The notes beneath the pieces are model-generated. The model saw only the letters and a list, made by a program, of their open reading frames with translations. It ran no database searches and had not been told where the DNA came from. A stretch of DNA of 64,000 nt, from NCBI RefSeq assembly GCF_000379465.1, contig NZ_KB905380.1, forward strand, positions 1,124,041 to 1,188,040. Reading direction: 5' to 3'. The translations under genes were made by a program, and so were the position numbers. This DNA comes from Sciscionella marina DSM 45152. Lineage in GTDB: Bacteria; Actinomycetota; Actinomycetes; Mycobacteriales; Pseudonocardiaceae. Shown in pieces: positions 34,512-42,476 of this stretch (positions are counted from its first letter, which is position 1; every line of letters starts with the position of its first letter).

Positions 34512-35897
34512 ATGCGAGACGACAAAGCGACCGGACGACTCGAAGATCTTGCCGCGCGCCTGACCACCAGTCGATTGCTCACCGATCACGACGTGACCGA
34601 TGCCTACCGCCGCGATCACGCACACCTCGTCGCACCGGGCCGCCCATGCGGGGTGCTGCTCGCCGAACGTACCGAGGATGTGGCCACCGCCCTGGCCTGG
34701 GCGGGCGAACACGGCGTCCCCGTGGTGCCGCGTGGCGCCGGGACCGGTCTGGCAGGCGGAGCCACAGCCACCGACGGGTGCCTGATCGTCTCCACCGCAC
34801 AGATGACCGCCATCCGCGAACTCGAACCCGATGACATGTACGCCGTCGTCGAGGCAGGCGTCATCAACGCCGATCTCAAACGCGCCGCCGCCGCACACGG
34901 ACTGATGTACTCACCCGACCCGTCCAGCTTCGAGATCTCCACCATCGGCGGCAACCTCGCCACCAACGCCGGAGGACTGGGCTGCGTAAAGTACGGCGTC
35001 ACCCGTGACTCGGTACTCGGACTCGAAGCCGTGCTTGCCGACGGGCGGACGATCCACACCGGGCGCCGTACCGTCAAGGGCGTCGCCGGTCTGGACCTGA
35101 CCGGCCTGTTCGTCGGCTCAGAGGGCAGCCTGGGAATCATCACCAGCGCCACGGTCACACTGCGACCGCGACCACGCGCCGACCCGGTGACGATCGTCGG
35201 CAGCTTCCCCTCGCTGCGCGCCGCCGCCGAGGCCGTGGCGGCCATCGTCCGGCAGGGAATCGAACCCAGCCTGCTCGAACTGATCGACCGCAACACGTTG
35301 CAGGCCATCGACGACTGGAAGCACATCGGGCTGGAGCCACAGACCGAAGCCATGCTCATCGCCCAACTCGATTCTCCGGACGCCGCGCGAGTGGCGCGCG
35401 ATGTAGAGTCCGCCTATACCGCAGCCGACGCCGATTTCGCCGCGACCTCCAGCGACGCAAGCGAAGCGGCACAACTGCTCGAGATGCGCAGGCTGGCCTA
35501 TCCGGCAGCCGAACGGCTCGGACACTGCCTTGTCGAGGACATCGGCGTCCCCAGATCACGCTTGCCGGAGATGATCGAAGCCATCGAACGGATCGGCACC
35601 GAACATAGCGTCACCATCCTCACGGTCGCCCATGCTGGAGACGGCAACCTGCACCCCACCTTCGTCTTCGAGGCCGAACCGGACGGCAACGCACCCGCGG
35701 CGGTCTGGTGCGCCGCGGACGAAACCTTCCAGACAGCACTGGACTTTGGCGGCACGCTCACCGGTGAACACGGCGTCGGCGCGCTCAAACGCCCCTGGCT
35801 CGAACACGAACTGGGCTGCGACATCCTCCAGCTACAGCAGGCGATCAAGACCGCACTGGATCCCAGAGGGATCATGAACCCCGGCAAGGCATATTGA
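34512..35897 (+). CDS. FAD-linked oxidase (glycolate/D-lactate dehydrogenase-like)
   Basis: A 461-residue FAD_binding_4/GlcD-like flavoprotein. The PP-loop region reads PVVPRGAGTGLAGGA, and STIGGNLATNAGG is the second FAD contact. The C-terminal domain has VAHAGDGNLHPTF and GTLTGEHGVGALKRPWL, characteristic of 2-hydroxy-acid oxidases. ATG 34512 is used; GTG 34503, overlapping the reductase stop, is an alternative. It ends the operon and would oxidise a 2-hydroxy acid to a 2-keto acid, a possible partner for the aminotransferase. Confidence 0.9.
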   Translation: MRDDKATGRLEDLAARLTTSRLLTDHDVTDAYRRDHAHLVAPGRPCGVLLAERTEDVATALAWAGEHGVPVVPRGAGTGLAGGATATDGCLIVSTAQMTAIRELEPDDMYAVVEAGVINADLKRAAAAHGLMYSPDPSSFEISTIGGNLATNAGGLGCVKYGVTRDSVLGLEAVLADGRTIHTGRRTVKGVAGLDLTGLFVGSEGSLGIITSATVTLRPRPRADPVTIVGSFPSLRAAAEAVAAIVRQGIEPSLLELIDRNTLQAIDDWKHIGLEPQTEAMLIAQLDSPDAARVARDVESAYTAADADFAATSSDASEAAQLLEMRRLAYPAAERLGHCLVEDIGVPRSRLPEMIEAIERIGTEHSVTILTVAHAGDGNLHPTFVFEAEPDGNAPAAVWCAADETFQTALDFGGTLTGEHGVGALKRPWLEHELGCDILQLQQAIKTALDPRGIMNPGKAY

Positions 35898-36085
35898 ATC
35901 CCGCAGTACACGAGAAACGCCGTCCAAGATCGCCGATGCGGTCCTCGACGCAGGTACGCGTGCCATCACGGCCCGCGACGAGCGCCTCTGGTCGACAAGC
36001 CCCAACCAGCCGCAGCTTGTGCCACTCATTTCGGCTCATTCAACCAGCACCGACCCCGCGAGGCGTGCCGGTGGGGCCGATGCGT

Positions 36086-36427
36086 TCACGCGTTTTCGTT
36101 GCGGTGCGGGAGATAAAGCTGTTTGAGGAGGTTGAATTCGGAGTACACGGACCATTCCTCAACCACGCGTCCGGCGGTGAGATGCTGATGGGAGATGCCG
36201 AGGACGCGGACACGGCGACCGGTCGGAGAGCCGTAGCGGCTGGGTCCGGTGTTGGTGCCGATCAGGGTCCAGCGCACTGCGACCTTGGTCTGCTCTTCTG
36301 CGGTGCTGTTCCAGTAGACCTCGTCGACATACATCCGGGCGTCGGGAAGCATGGCCAGCATGGCGAGGATGTCGTGTTGAATGTCGCCGGTGCCGTAAAG
36401 CTCGCGGCCGTTGGGGCCGTGGTACAC
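36086..36427 (-). pseudogene. SnoaL-like/NTF2-fold protein lacking its N-terminus
   Basis: A 113-residue open frame starting YHGPNGRELYGTGDIQHD and ending EEWSVYSEFNLLKQL. This is the C-terminal three quarters of a SnoaL-like ester-cyclase or nuclear-transport-factor-2 fold domain. Upstream the frame stays open back to the amidohydrolase gene but contains no ATG or GTG and no recognisable first helix. It is probably a 5'-truncated gene, although use of GTG 36427 cannot be excluded. Confidence 0.5.
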
Positions 36428-36579
36428 AGCGTTGGGCCGATTCGTCCAATCGAGCTTTCGGCGTTGTCTCGCCCCCGGCTTGATACGGGCATCTCGGGCA
36501 CGGTTCCGGGATGGGGCCCGAAGCAGATCATGCCGCAGAACCAGGTATCTGGCTTGTACTGATTGCGCGTCGGGATAGG

Positions 36580-37812
36580 TCAGCGCTGGTCTTTGACGAT
36601 CCGGCCGCGTTGGATGACCAGGACCACGGCGTCGCGGTCGGCGAACAGGCTCGGGTCGGCAAGTGGGTCGCCGGCGAAGGCGACGAGGTCGGCGCGCTTG
36701 CCTGCCTCGATCGTGCCGACCTGATCGCCGATGCCGAGGATGTCGGCGTTGGTGGCGGTGGCCGACACGAGCGCGGCCATCGGTGATTCGACCTGCGAGC
36801 GCAACACGAGTTCGGTGCCGCGGTGGTCTTGGCCGGGGCCGATGAGATCGGAGCCCAGCCCGAGCCGGACACCGGCCCTCCTGGATGCGTGGATCGCATC
36901 GATCTGGCCTTGCCAGGCACCGGTGGCACGTGCCGCGATCTCGGCGGGGAGACCGAGTCGGGTCGCGTCGTCGAGCACGTCGCGTACCACGGCGAGGGTG
37001 GGCACGTGGGCGATGTCGCGGTCGGCCATGAGCGCGGCCATCTCGTCGTCGATCGCGGTGCCGTGTTCTACGCAGCGCACGCCGCCCTCGATCGCGTTAC
37101 GCAGGCCGGTGTTGTTGTGCGCGTGCACGGTCACGTAGGTGCCCCGGGCCGCGGCCTCATGGACGGCCGTCCGGATTTCTTCCACGGTGAACTGCGTGTC
37201 GGAGAGCTGGTCGTGGAAGGACACCACGCCGCCGGTCACGCACAGTTTGATGAATTGCGCACCGCGGCGGAATGCCTCCCGCACGTTGGCCCGCATCTGG
37301 TCCGGGCTATCGGACAGCAACGCCATGTGCCGCAGCCCGGGGATGCCGTGTCCGTCCCACAGGTGTGTGGGTTCCCAGTCAGCGGCCAGGTGGCCGTGCC
37401 CGCCGGTCTGGCATTGAATCGGCCCGCATTGCAGGATCCGCGGGCCTGGAATCTTGCCGTTGGCCACGACGCCGGCCAGCCCGCCGTCGATACCGCCGGT
37501 GTCGCGCACCGTGGTGAATCCCCCGTGCAGGGTCTGGGTGCAGTTGGCGAAGATATCCGCGGCGAGCTCGGCGACCGACAGCTCGTATTGGTTGATGGCG
37601 CGGGTGTCGCTGGACCAGCCCAGGTGCACGTGGGCATCGATCAAACCGGGCATGAGGGTCAACCCGCCCGAGCAGTCGATCACCTCGGCGCCGACGGGTG
37701 GGGCTCCGCCGACCCGGGCGATCCTTCCCTCCTCGATGAGCACCGCTTGTCCGGTAACGGGATCCGCTCCGGTCCCGTCGATAACGGTCGCACCCACCAG
37801 CCACATCGACAC
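36580..37812 (-). CDS. Metal-dependent amidohydrolase (prolidase/imidazolonepropionase-like)
   Basis: A 410-residue amidohydrolase_1 family enzyme. Metal-site residues lie in DAHVHLG (HxH), FIKLCVTGG (the likely carboxylated Lys), VHAHNN, CVEHG and LGSDL. A beta-sandwich made from both ends (LVGATVIDGTG and GTIEAGKRADLVAF) completes the fold. GTG at 37812 has AAGGA upstream and gives VSMWLVGAT. Relatives hydrolyse N-acyl amino acids, dipeptides or cyclic amides. It is followed by the GGT-like gene's 3' end 47 bases upstream on the same strand. Confidence 0.9.
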   Translation of the reverse strand: MSMWLVGATVIDGTGADPVTGQAVLIEEGRIARVGGAPPVGAEVIDCSGGLTLMPGLIDAHVHLGWSSDTRAINQYELSVAELAADIFANCTQTLHGGFTTVRDTGGIDGGLAGVVANGKIPGPRILQCGPIQCQTGGHGHLAADWEPTHLWDGHGIPGLRHMALLSDSPDQMRANVREAFRRGAQFIKLCVTGGVVSFHDQLSDTQFTVEEIRTAVHEAAARGTYVTVHAHNNTGLRNAIEGGVRCVEHGTAIDDEMAALMADRDIAHVPTLAVVRDVLDDATRLGLPAEIAARATGAWQGQIDAIHASRRAGVRLGLGSDLIGPGQDHRGTELVLRSQVESPMAALVSATATNADILGIGDQVGTIEAGKRADLVAFAGDPLADPSLFADRDAVVLVIQRGRIVKDQR

Positions 37813-37859
37813 GCTCGTTCCTTCGTTCTTCGACAACGAGAATTCACTGCTGGGCCGAG

Positions 37860-39524
37860 TTAGAAGCCGTCGGCGAGGCCCTCGCGGCGGGGCCCGGTAC
37901 ACGCGCTGAGCGTGCCATCCTCGGCCCGCCACCCCATCTGGTAAGTGCCCATGTGGTAGTCGTAGGCGGGTAACGGGTTGGCCAGCACACCCAGCCTCGC
38001 CAAGCCCGCGGTCACCTCCGGCCCGACGCGGGACTCGACCGAGATGGTGTGGTCGTCTTCGTAGGGCAGACATCGGGGCGCATCATCCGCGTCGTAGGGG
38101 GCCATGCCGAAATCGAGGATGTTCGACAGCACCTGCGGTACCGTGCAGTGCACATTGCCCGGCGAGCCGAGCGACAGCCACGGCGTCCCGTCCCGTAAAA
38201 TCATGGTGTTGGACAGGATCGAGCGCATCCGGCCCCCGCCGGTGACCCAGCCTTCGATAGGCGAGGCGAGACTGTTCATGGCGTGGCTACCGACCATGGG
38301 CACTCCGCCCACCACCTCACCCGGGATACCGCCACTTTGCAACGTGTTCATCATCTGTACCCAATTGCCGTGTCCGTCGATCACGGTCAGCTCACAACTG
38401 CCCGCCGGCTGCTTCGACGCGCCGGATGAGGCCATGGCCGGGAAGCCGCGAGTCAATCTGACGTGTTCAGTGAGGTCGATTTTCGTTTTGGCGGTACGCA
38501 GGATGTCGGCGAATCCTTTGATCAGCGGCATCGAGGTCAACACAGCGGTGGTGTCACCGAACACCGTAGGGTCGTTGACCAGCCCCGTCTCCAGCGTAGC
38601 CCGTCGCAACGCGTGCGCCAGATAGTAGAGCGCTTCCGCATTCTGCGACCAGTGCCCGACCGAAGTGATGTCGAGTTCGTCGAGGATACCGAGCACGATC
38701 TGGCAAAAGATGCCTTGGCGCTCGGGCGCGGACTGCTGCACGACGGTATGGCCGTTGTGTTCCCAACGGTGTCCGGACGCCCAGCGCGGCGGGATCGCGG
38801 TCAGATGCTCCAGCCTGACCTTCCAGCCGAGGTCATTGCCGCGCTGCACGAACTCCTGTGCCCATCGGCCAGTCAAGAAATAGTCTGGGCCCTCTTCGGC
38901 CAGACGGCGCATGGTCTCGGCCAGGTCCGGGGAAGCCCACTGATCGCCGACCTGCGGCAAATGGCCAGCGGGGGCGAAGTGTCGGCGACCGGACTCGGTA
39001 TAGAGGAAGAAGTCCACGGTTTGTGCCATCACCCAGTGTTCGAACGACGTGACGACGTGCCCTTCCTCGGCCCACCGCACCGCAGACTCACACAGTCGTG
39101 CCCACGGTAGCGTGGCGAATCGCTCGAACAACGCTTGCATCCCGGGCATGAAGCCCGGGATCACGGCCCGCGGCATACCGGGGATGCCCGGCAAGGCCTG
39201 CGCGGCCGTGTAGAGCCCTTTGCCTGCCGGGACCGGTGCAAACGGCGCCAGCCCAGGCACGAGAGTGCCCATACTGTTGAGCTCAAGAATCTCCCCGGTG
39301 GCCGCATCGTGCACCAGCGCAGAGACTGTACCGGCATGGTTGGTCATATCCTGCTGGACCACCGCCTGCACCAGACACCCCGCGATGGCCGCGTCCACCG
39401 CCGAACCACCCGCGCGCAGCGTGTCAAGCATCGTGTCGGTGACGATCGGATGCTGGCTTGATGCCACCGCCCGTTTCCCCGCCACAGGCCGTTTCGGCCC
39501 GATCCTGGCTCGGTCACTACTCAT
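37860..39524 (-). CDS. Gamma-glutamyltransferase-like Ntn hydrolase with altered nucleophile motif
   Basis: A 554-residue GGT-family protein. The N-terminal part has the usual ILRxGGSAVDAAIA-type stretch (LDTLRAGGSAVDAAIAG), and the C-terminal glycine-rich GSPGNVHCTVPQVLSNILD pocket is present. At the self-cleavage site, where the family has T-T-H-x-S-V-V-D, this protein has S376-C377-E-L-T-V-I-D. The Thr nucleophile is thus replaced by Ser, with Cys next to it. It may use Ser, or may not process at all. Transcribed with the amidohydrolase, it may act on the same amide substrate. Confidence 0.85.
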   Translation of the reverse strand: MSSDRARIGPKRPVAGKRAVASSQHPIVTDTMLDTLRAGGSAVDAAIAGCLVQAVVQQDMTNHAGTVSALVHDAATGEILELNSMGTLVPGLAPFAPVPAGKGLYTAAQALPGIPGMPRAVIPGFMPGMQALFERFATLPWARLCESAVRWAEEGHVVTSFEHWVMAQTVDFFLYTESGRRHFAPAGHLPQVGDQWASPDLAETMRRLAEEGPDYFLTGRWAQEFVQRGNDLGWKVRLEHLTAIPPRWASGHRWEHNGHTVVQQSAPERQGIFCQIVLGILDELDITSVGHWSQNAEALYYLAHALRRATLETGLVNDPTVFGDTTAVLTSMPLIKGFADILRTAKTKIDLTEHVRLTRGFPAMASSGASKQPAGSCELTVIDGHGNWVQMMNTLQSGGIPGEVVGGVPMVGSHAMNSLASPIEGWVTGGGRMRSILSNTMILRDGTPWLSLGSPGNVHCTVPQVLSNILDFGMAPYDADDAPRCLPYEDDHTISVESRVGPEVTAGLARLGVLANPLPAYDYHMGTYQMGWRAEDGTLSACTGPRREGLADGF

Positions 39525-39779
39525 GAGCTGCCTTCTTCCGGTCCGTTCGCGGCCGATCGCAGTCCAGCTTCCAGCCCGCAGACCATCCCGCACAGTGAGC
39601 AGCTGTCGCGACTACAACCATCGACACGCGACAGCTGTCGTGGACGGTTGACCGGTCGCAACCTTGATCCTCGCGGAACATCGTTGACCGACGCCGCGGT
39701 GGCCGGAGCGGTGTCGCTGGAGTAGGCAGCTGCCAGACTGCGCGGATTCACGCTCAAGTGTCGCAACAGCCGGCCCTCC

Positions 39780-40200
39780 CGGCTCAGCTCGTAGCCGTGG
39801 ACTTCCGAGCCGATTCAACCGGAGATACAACGTGGCCGGTGCACACGCAATTGTGCCGCAATGCGAACGACATCGCCCGCATTGTCGAGAAACGTCGCCG
39901 AAATGGTCACCAGCTCCGGTCGCCATCCGCACGCTCTGACGCAACCGGCGCGGGTACTCGCGACACGGCCAACAGGCTATCGGCAAGCATGCTCGACAGC
40001 AGCCCACAGGCCCCGACCGACCGACCTCAGCGACGGAACCAACCACACCGCCCACGTGGTGAGAAACGCTTCCCGGCAAGACTCGACGATGCGCTCGACA
40101 CGGTCGACAACCCCGCCGATACCCACCCAGAGTAGGCAGCCGTGCCAACAGCAGCCACACGGGAATATGCCGACTCGACCTCATGAATGATTCGGTCCGA
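39780..40200 (-). pseudogene. Decayed CdaR/PucR-type regulator remnant
   Basis: In this gene-poor stretch the minus strand encodes VTISATFLDNAGDVVRIAAQ followed by LRVHR. One base later, in the next frame, it gives ATLYLRLNRL. Together these form the C-terminal HTH_30 of PucR/CdaR regulators (compare NLNAAARRLQLHRNTTLYKL in the gene at 13691). A one-base deletion splits it, and no intact N-terminal domain is found upstream. The limits are approximate. It was probably the local regulator of the hydrolase genes. The rest of 39525-40415 holds no convincing gene. Confidence 0.5.
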
Positions 40201-40415
40201 TGGACACGCCTGTGTTCGTGCACGACGTGATCCCGGTGCCATTCTCGGCGGACGATCCTGCCGCGATGTCGGAGGGGTGAGCAGCGTGATCGCAACACAT
40301 GTCGTGCCGTCCGCCGCGAATCGGTAACGAATGTCCGTTCCTCGGTCCTCATCCGATCCTGGAGGATAACCGTTCACGGTGCAGCTGGAGAGTCCTTCAC
40401 TTGGAGGGAGCAGTC

Positions 40416-41939
40416 GTGTCGCTTGATCATCCTGCCGATTGGGGCGTCATCGAGGCCTCGGAGGCTCTGCATGCCAAACGGATCAGCGCAGTCGAACTGA
40501 CCGGAGCGTACCTGTCGCGCATCGCGACGCGCGATGATAAGTACGGCGCGTGGATCCGCGTCTACGAACAGGAGGCGCGTGCCGCCGCGGCCGCTGCGGA
40601 CCAGACACTCACCGCAGGTACGGCCGGACCGCTTACCGGGATACCGGTCGGGCTGAAGGAAGTTGTCGGGGTCAGCGGACTGCCGTTGACCGCCGATAGC
40701 GCAGTGCTGCAGGGTAACGTCGCTCGAATCGACGCGACGGCTTGGACGAACCTGCGCGAAGCCGGGATGGTCCTCTTGGGACACCTGCACTGCGGGGAGT
40801 TCGCCTGCGGGACGTGGGGTATCAACCCATGGAACATTTCGCTCTCGCCTGGCGGCTCGAGCAGTGGCAGCGGGATCGCGCTGGCCACGCGCACGGCGCC
40901 TGCAACAGTGGGCAGCGACGGGCGGGGCAGTATCCGAATGCCGGCAGCGTTCAACAGCGTGACGGGCGTGAAACCGACGTTCGGGCTGATCAGCACCGCC
41001 GGATGTATCCCGATCACTTTTACCTACGACGTAGTGGGGCCAATGGCTCGCAGCGCGGCTGACTGCGCGCTGCTGCTTTCCGCTATGGCAGGACGCGACG
41101 AGACGGACTGCTCGACCTACGCTCAGCCGGCGCCCGCGACCTACCCGACACATCCGCGGCCGGGAACCTGTCCAGCAGCAGGCACCAGGGTCGGGGTACC
41201 GCGGTTCGCCGACCATCCCTTCTCCGACGGCGTCGCAACGATGTTCGAGCGGTTCAAGAAAGACCTTACCGGTATCGGAGTAGAACTCGTCGAGTTCGAC
41301 TGGCCGGAGAACCCGCTCGAGACGGTGTCGGACGGCGCAGCAGCCTGGGCAGTCATCCTCGCGGCCGAGACGCGGGTGCTGCATGCCCAGTTCGACGGAC
41401 GCGGCCACTTGTACCGCGACGAGTTCACCACGATGTTCGCGGACATGGACAACGCCGGCAGCGCGATCGACTACGTGAGGGCTCAGGCGAATCGGGCGGA
41501 GTATGCGCGGACGTGGACGCAGATCTTCGCGGAGCACCGCCTCGCCGCCATCGTGCACCCGGGCAGCCACAGCGAGCCCTTCGGAGCCATCGCCGATGGT
41601 GCCTTGCCGCTGATGCAGTTCGGATGCTGGAACGATGCCAACTTCCCCGTCGTCTCCGTACCGGCCGGATTCAGCCCCACCGACGGATCGCCCATCGGCA
41701 TGCAGCTGGCAGGACCGCCGTTCACGGAGGCCGTGCTCCTCCAACTGGCGATCGACATCCAAGCAGTGACCGATCACCACCTCCAGATCCCTCCCAGCCT
41801 CGACGACCGCCCCGTCTTCACCGGCCCCCGTCGCAAGGAGGGCCCTGACGACCAGGCACCCTACGTCCCGCTGCCCAGCCCGCTCGGTTCGACGAACTTC
41901 TCGGCCAGTTCCGATGCCCACAGTCGAACGCTATCCTGA
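40416..41939 (+). CDS. Amidase (amidase signature family)
   Basis: A 507-residue amidase. The Ser-cisSer-Lys triad is visible: Lys81 in VGLKEVVGV, the cis-Ser in SPGGSSSGSG (about 148-149) and nucleophile Ser172 in GSDGRGSIRMPA. The usual GTDTGGSIR is slightly altered, but the serine is kept. GTG at 40416 follows GGAGGGAG. It hydrolyses a carboxamide to acid plus ammonia or amine. It lies between a GGT-like gene and a prolyl oligopeptidase gene, so a shared amide or peptide substrate is plausible. Confidence 0.9.
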   Translation: MSLDHPADWGVIEASEALHAKRISAVELTGAYLSRIATRDDKYGAWIRVYEQEARAAAAAADQTLTAGTAGPLTGIPVGLKEVVGVSGLPLTADSAVLQGNVARIDATAWTNLREAGMVLLGHLHCGEFACGTWGINPWNISLSPGGSSSGSGIALATRTAPATVGSDGRGSIRMPAAFNSVTGVKPTFGLISTAGCIPITFTYDVVGPMARSAADCALLLSAMAGRDETDCSTYAQPAPATYPTHPRPGTCPAAGTRVGVPRFADHPFSDGVATMFERFKKDLTGIGVELVEFDWPENPLETVSDGAAAWAVILAAETRVLHAQFDGRGHLYRDEFTTMFADMDNAGSAIDYVRAQANRAEYARTWTQIFAEHRLAAIVHPGSHSEPFGAIADGALPLMQFGCWNDANFPVVSVPAGFSPTDGSPIGMQLAGPPFTEAVLLQLAIDIQAVTDHHLQIPPSLDDRPVFTGPRRKEGPDDQAPYVPLPSPLGSTNFSASSDAHSRTLS

Positions 41940-42476
41940 CGTGTTTGCCGAACACGTCGACATCACCATGTTCTTCGCTGTGCTATCAAGCGGACGGCGC
42001 CATCGCTCCGAGCGGAACCAGGCGTGGAAGCTTCGTCAAGTGTCAGTCTCGAAGTGGTTGCGCTGGGGTTTGTTTCCCGCGCGCCGACAGGAGCCGGCCC
42101 GAATACCGGTGATCGACGAACTACACGAGTGCTGGTCGGGGCGCGGCGAACGCACCGGGATTTCCTCAATCTGCGGCGGATCCTCGGCAACGAGGAGATA
42201 TCCCGCTGACCGGAATCGGTCCCCGGGAGACCTGTCTGACCACCTGCGACGATGGTCAACTGGGGTTCGTACCAAAATACTTCTGTAGGGCAGCCAGACC
42301 GTCCGTCAACGCGGTTCACGGCAGGCGCGAACGAAATTCGTTGCGGCATACCGTATTGGACCGTCCGGTCGACGGACGTCGCGCCCACCGGACCATCGTT
42401 TTGACGAATGGAGGTACCGCCACATTGCCAGTCGGGTCAGACTGACGCGCATTCCTACATCAGGGAGGACCTACTC
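41940..42476. other. Gap without a convincing gene; palindrome upstream of the oligopeptidase
   Basis: No frame in this stretch has protein-like sequence in either direction. It holds CGTCCG-GTCGA-CGGACG, a perfect 6-bp inverted repeat at 42362-42378, about 100 bases before the oligopeptidase start, which could be an operator. Confidence 0.4.

Noticed and set aside
35898-36085. A possible TetR N-terminal remnant (RETPSKIADAVLDAGTRAIT)
   Set aside because: Only about 20 residues look regulator-like, with no helix-turn-helix core after them; too weak to annotate.
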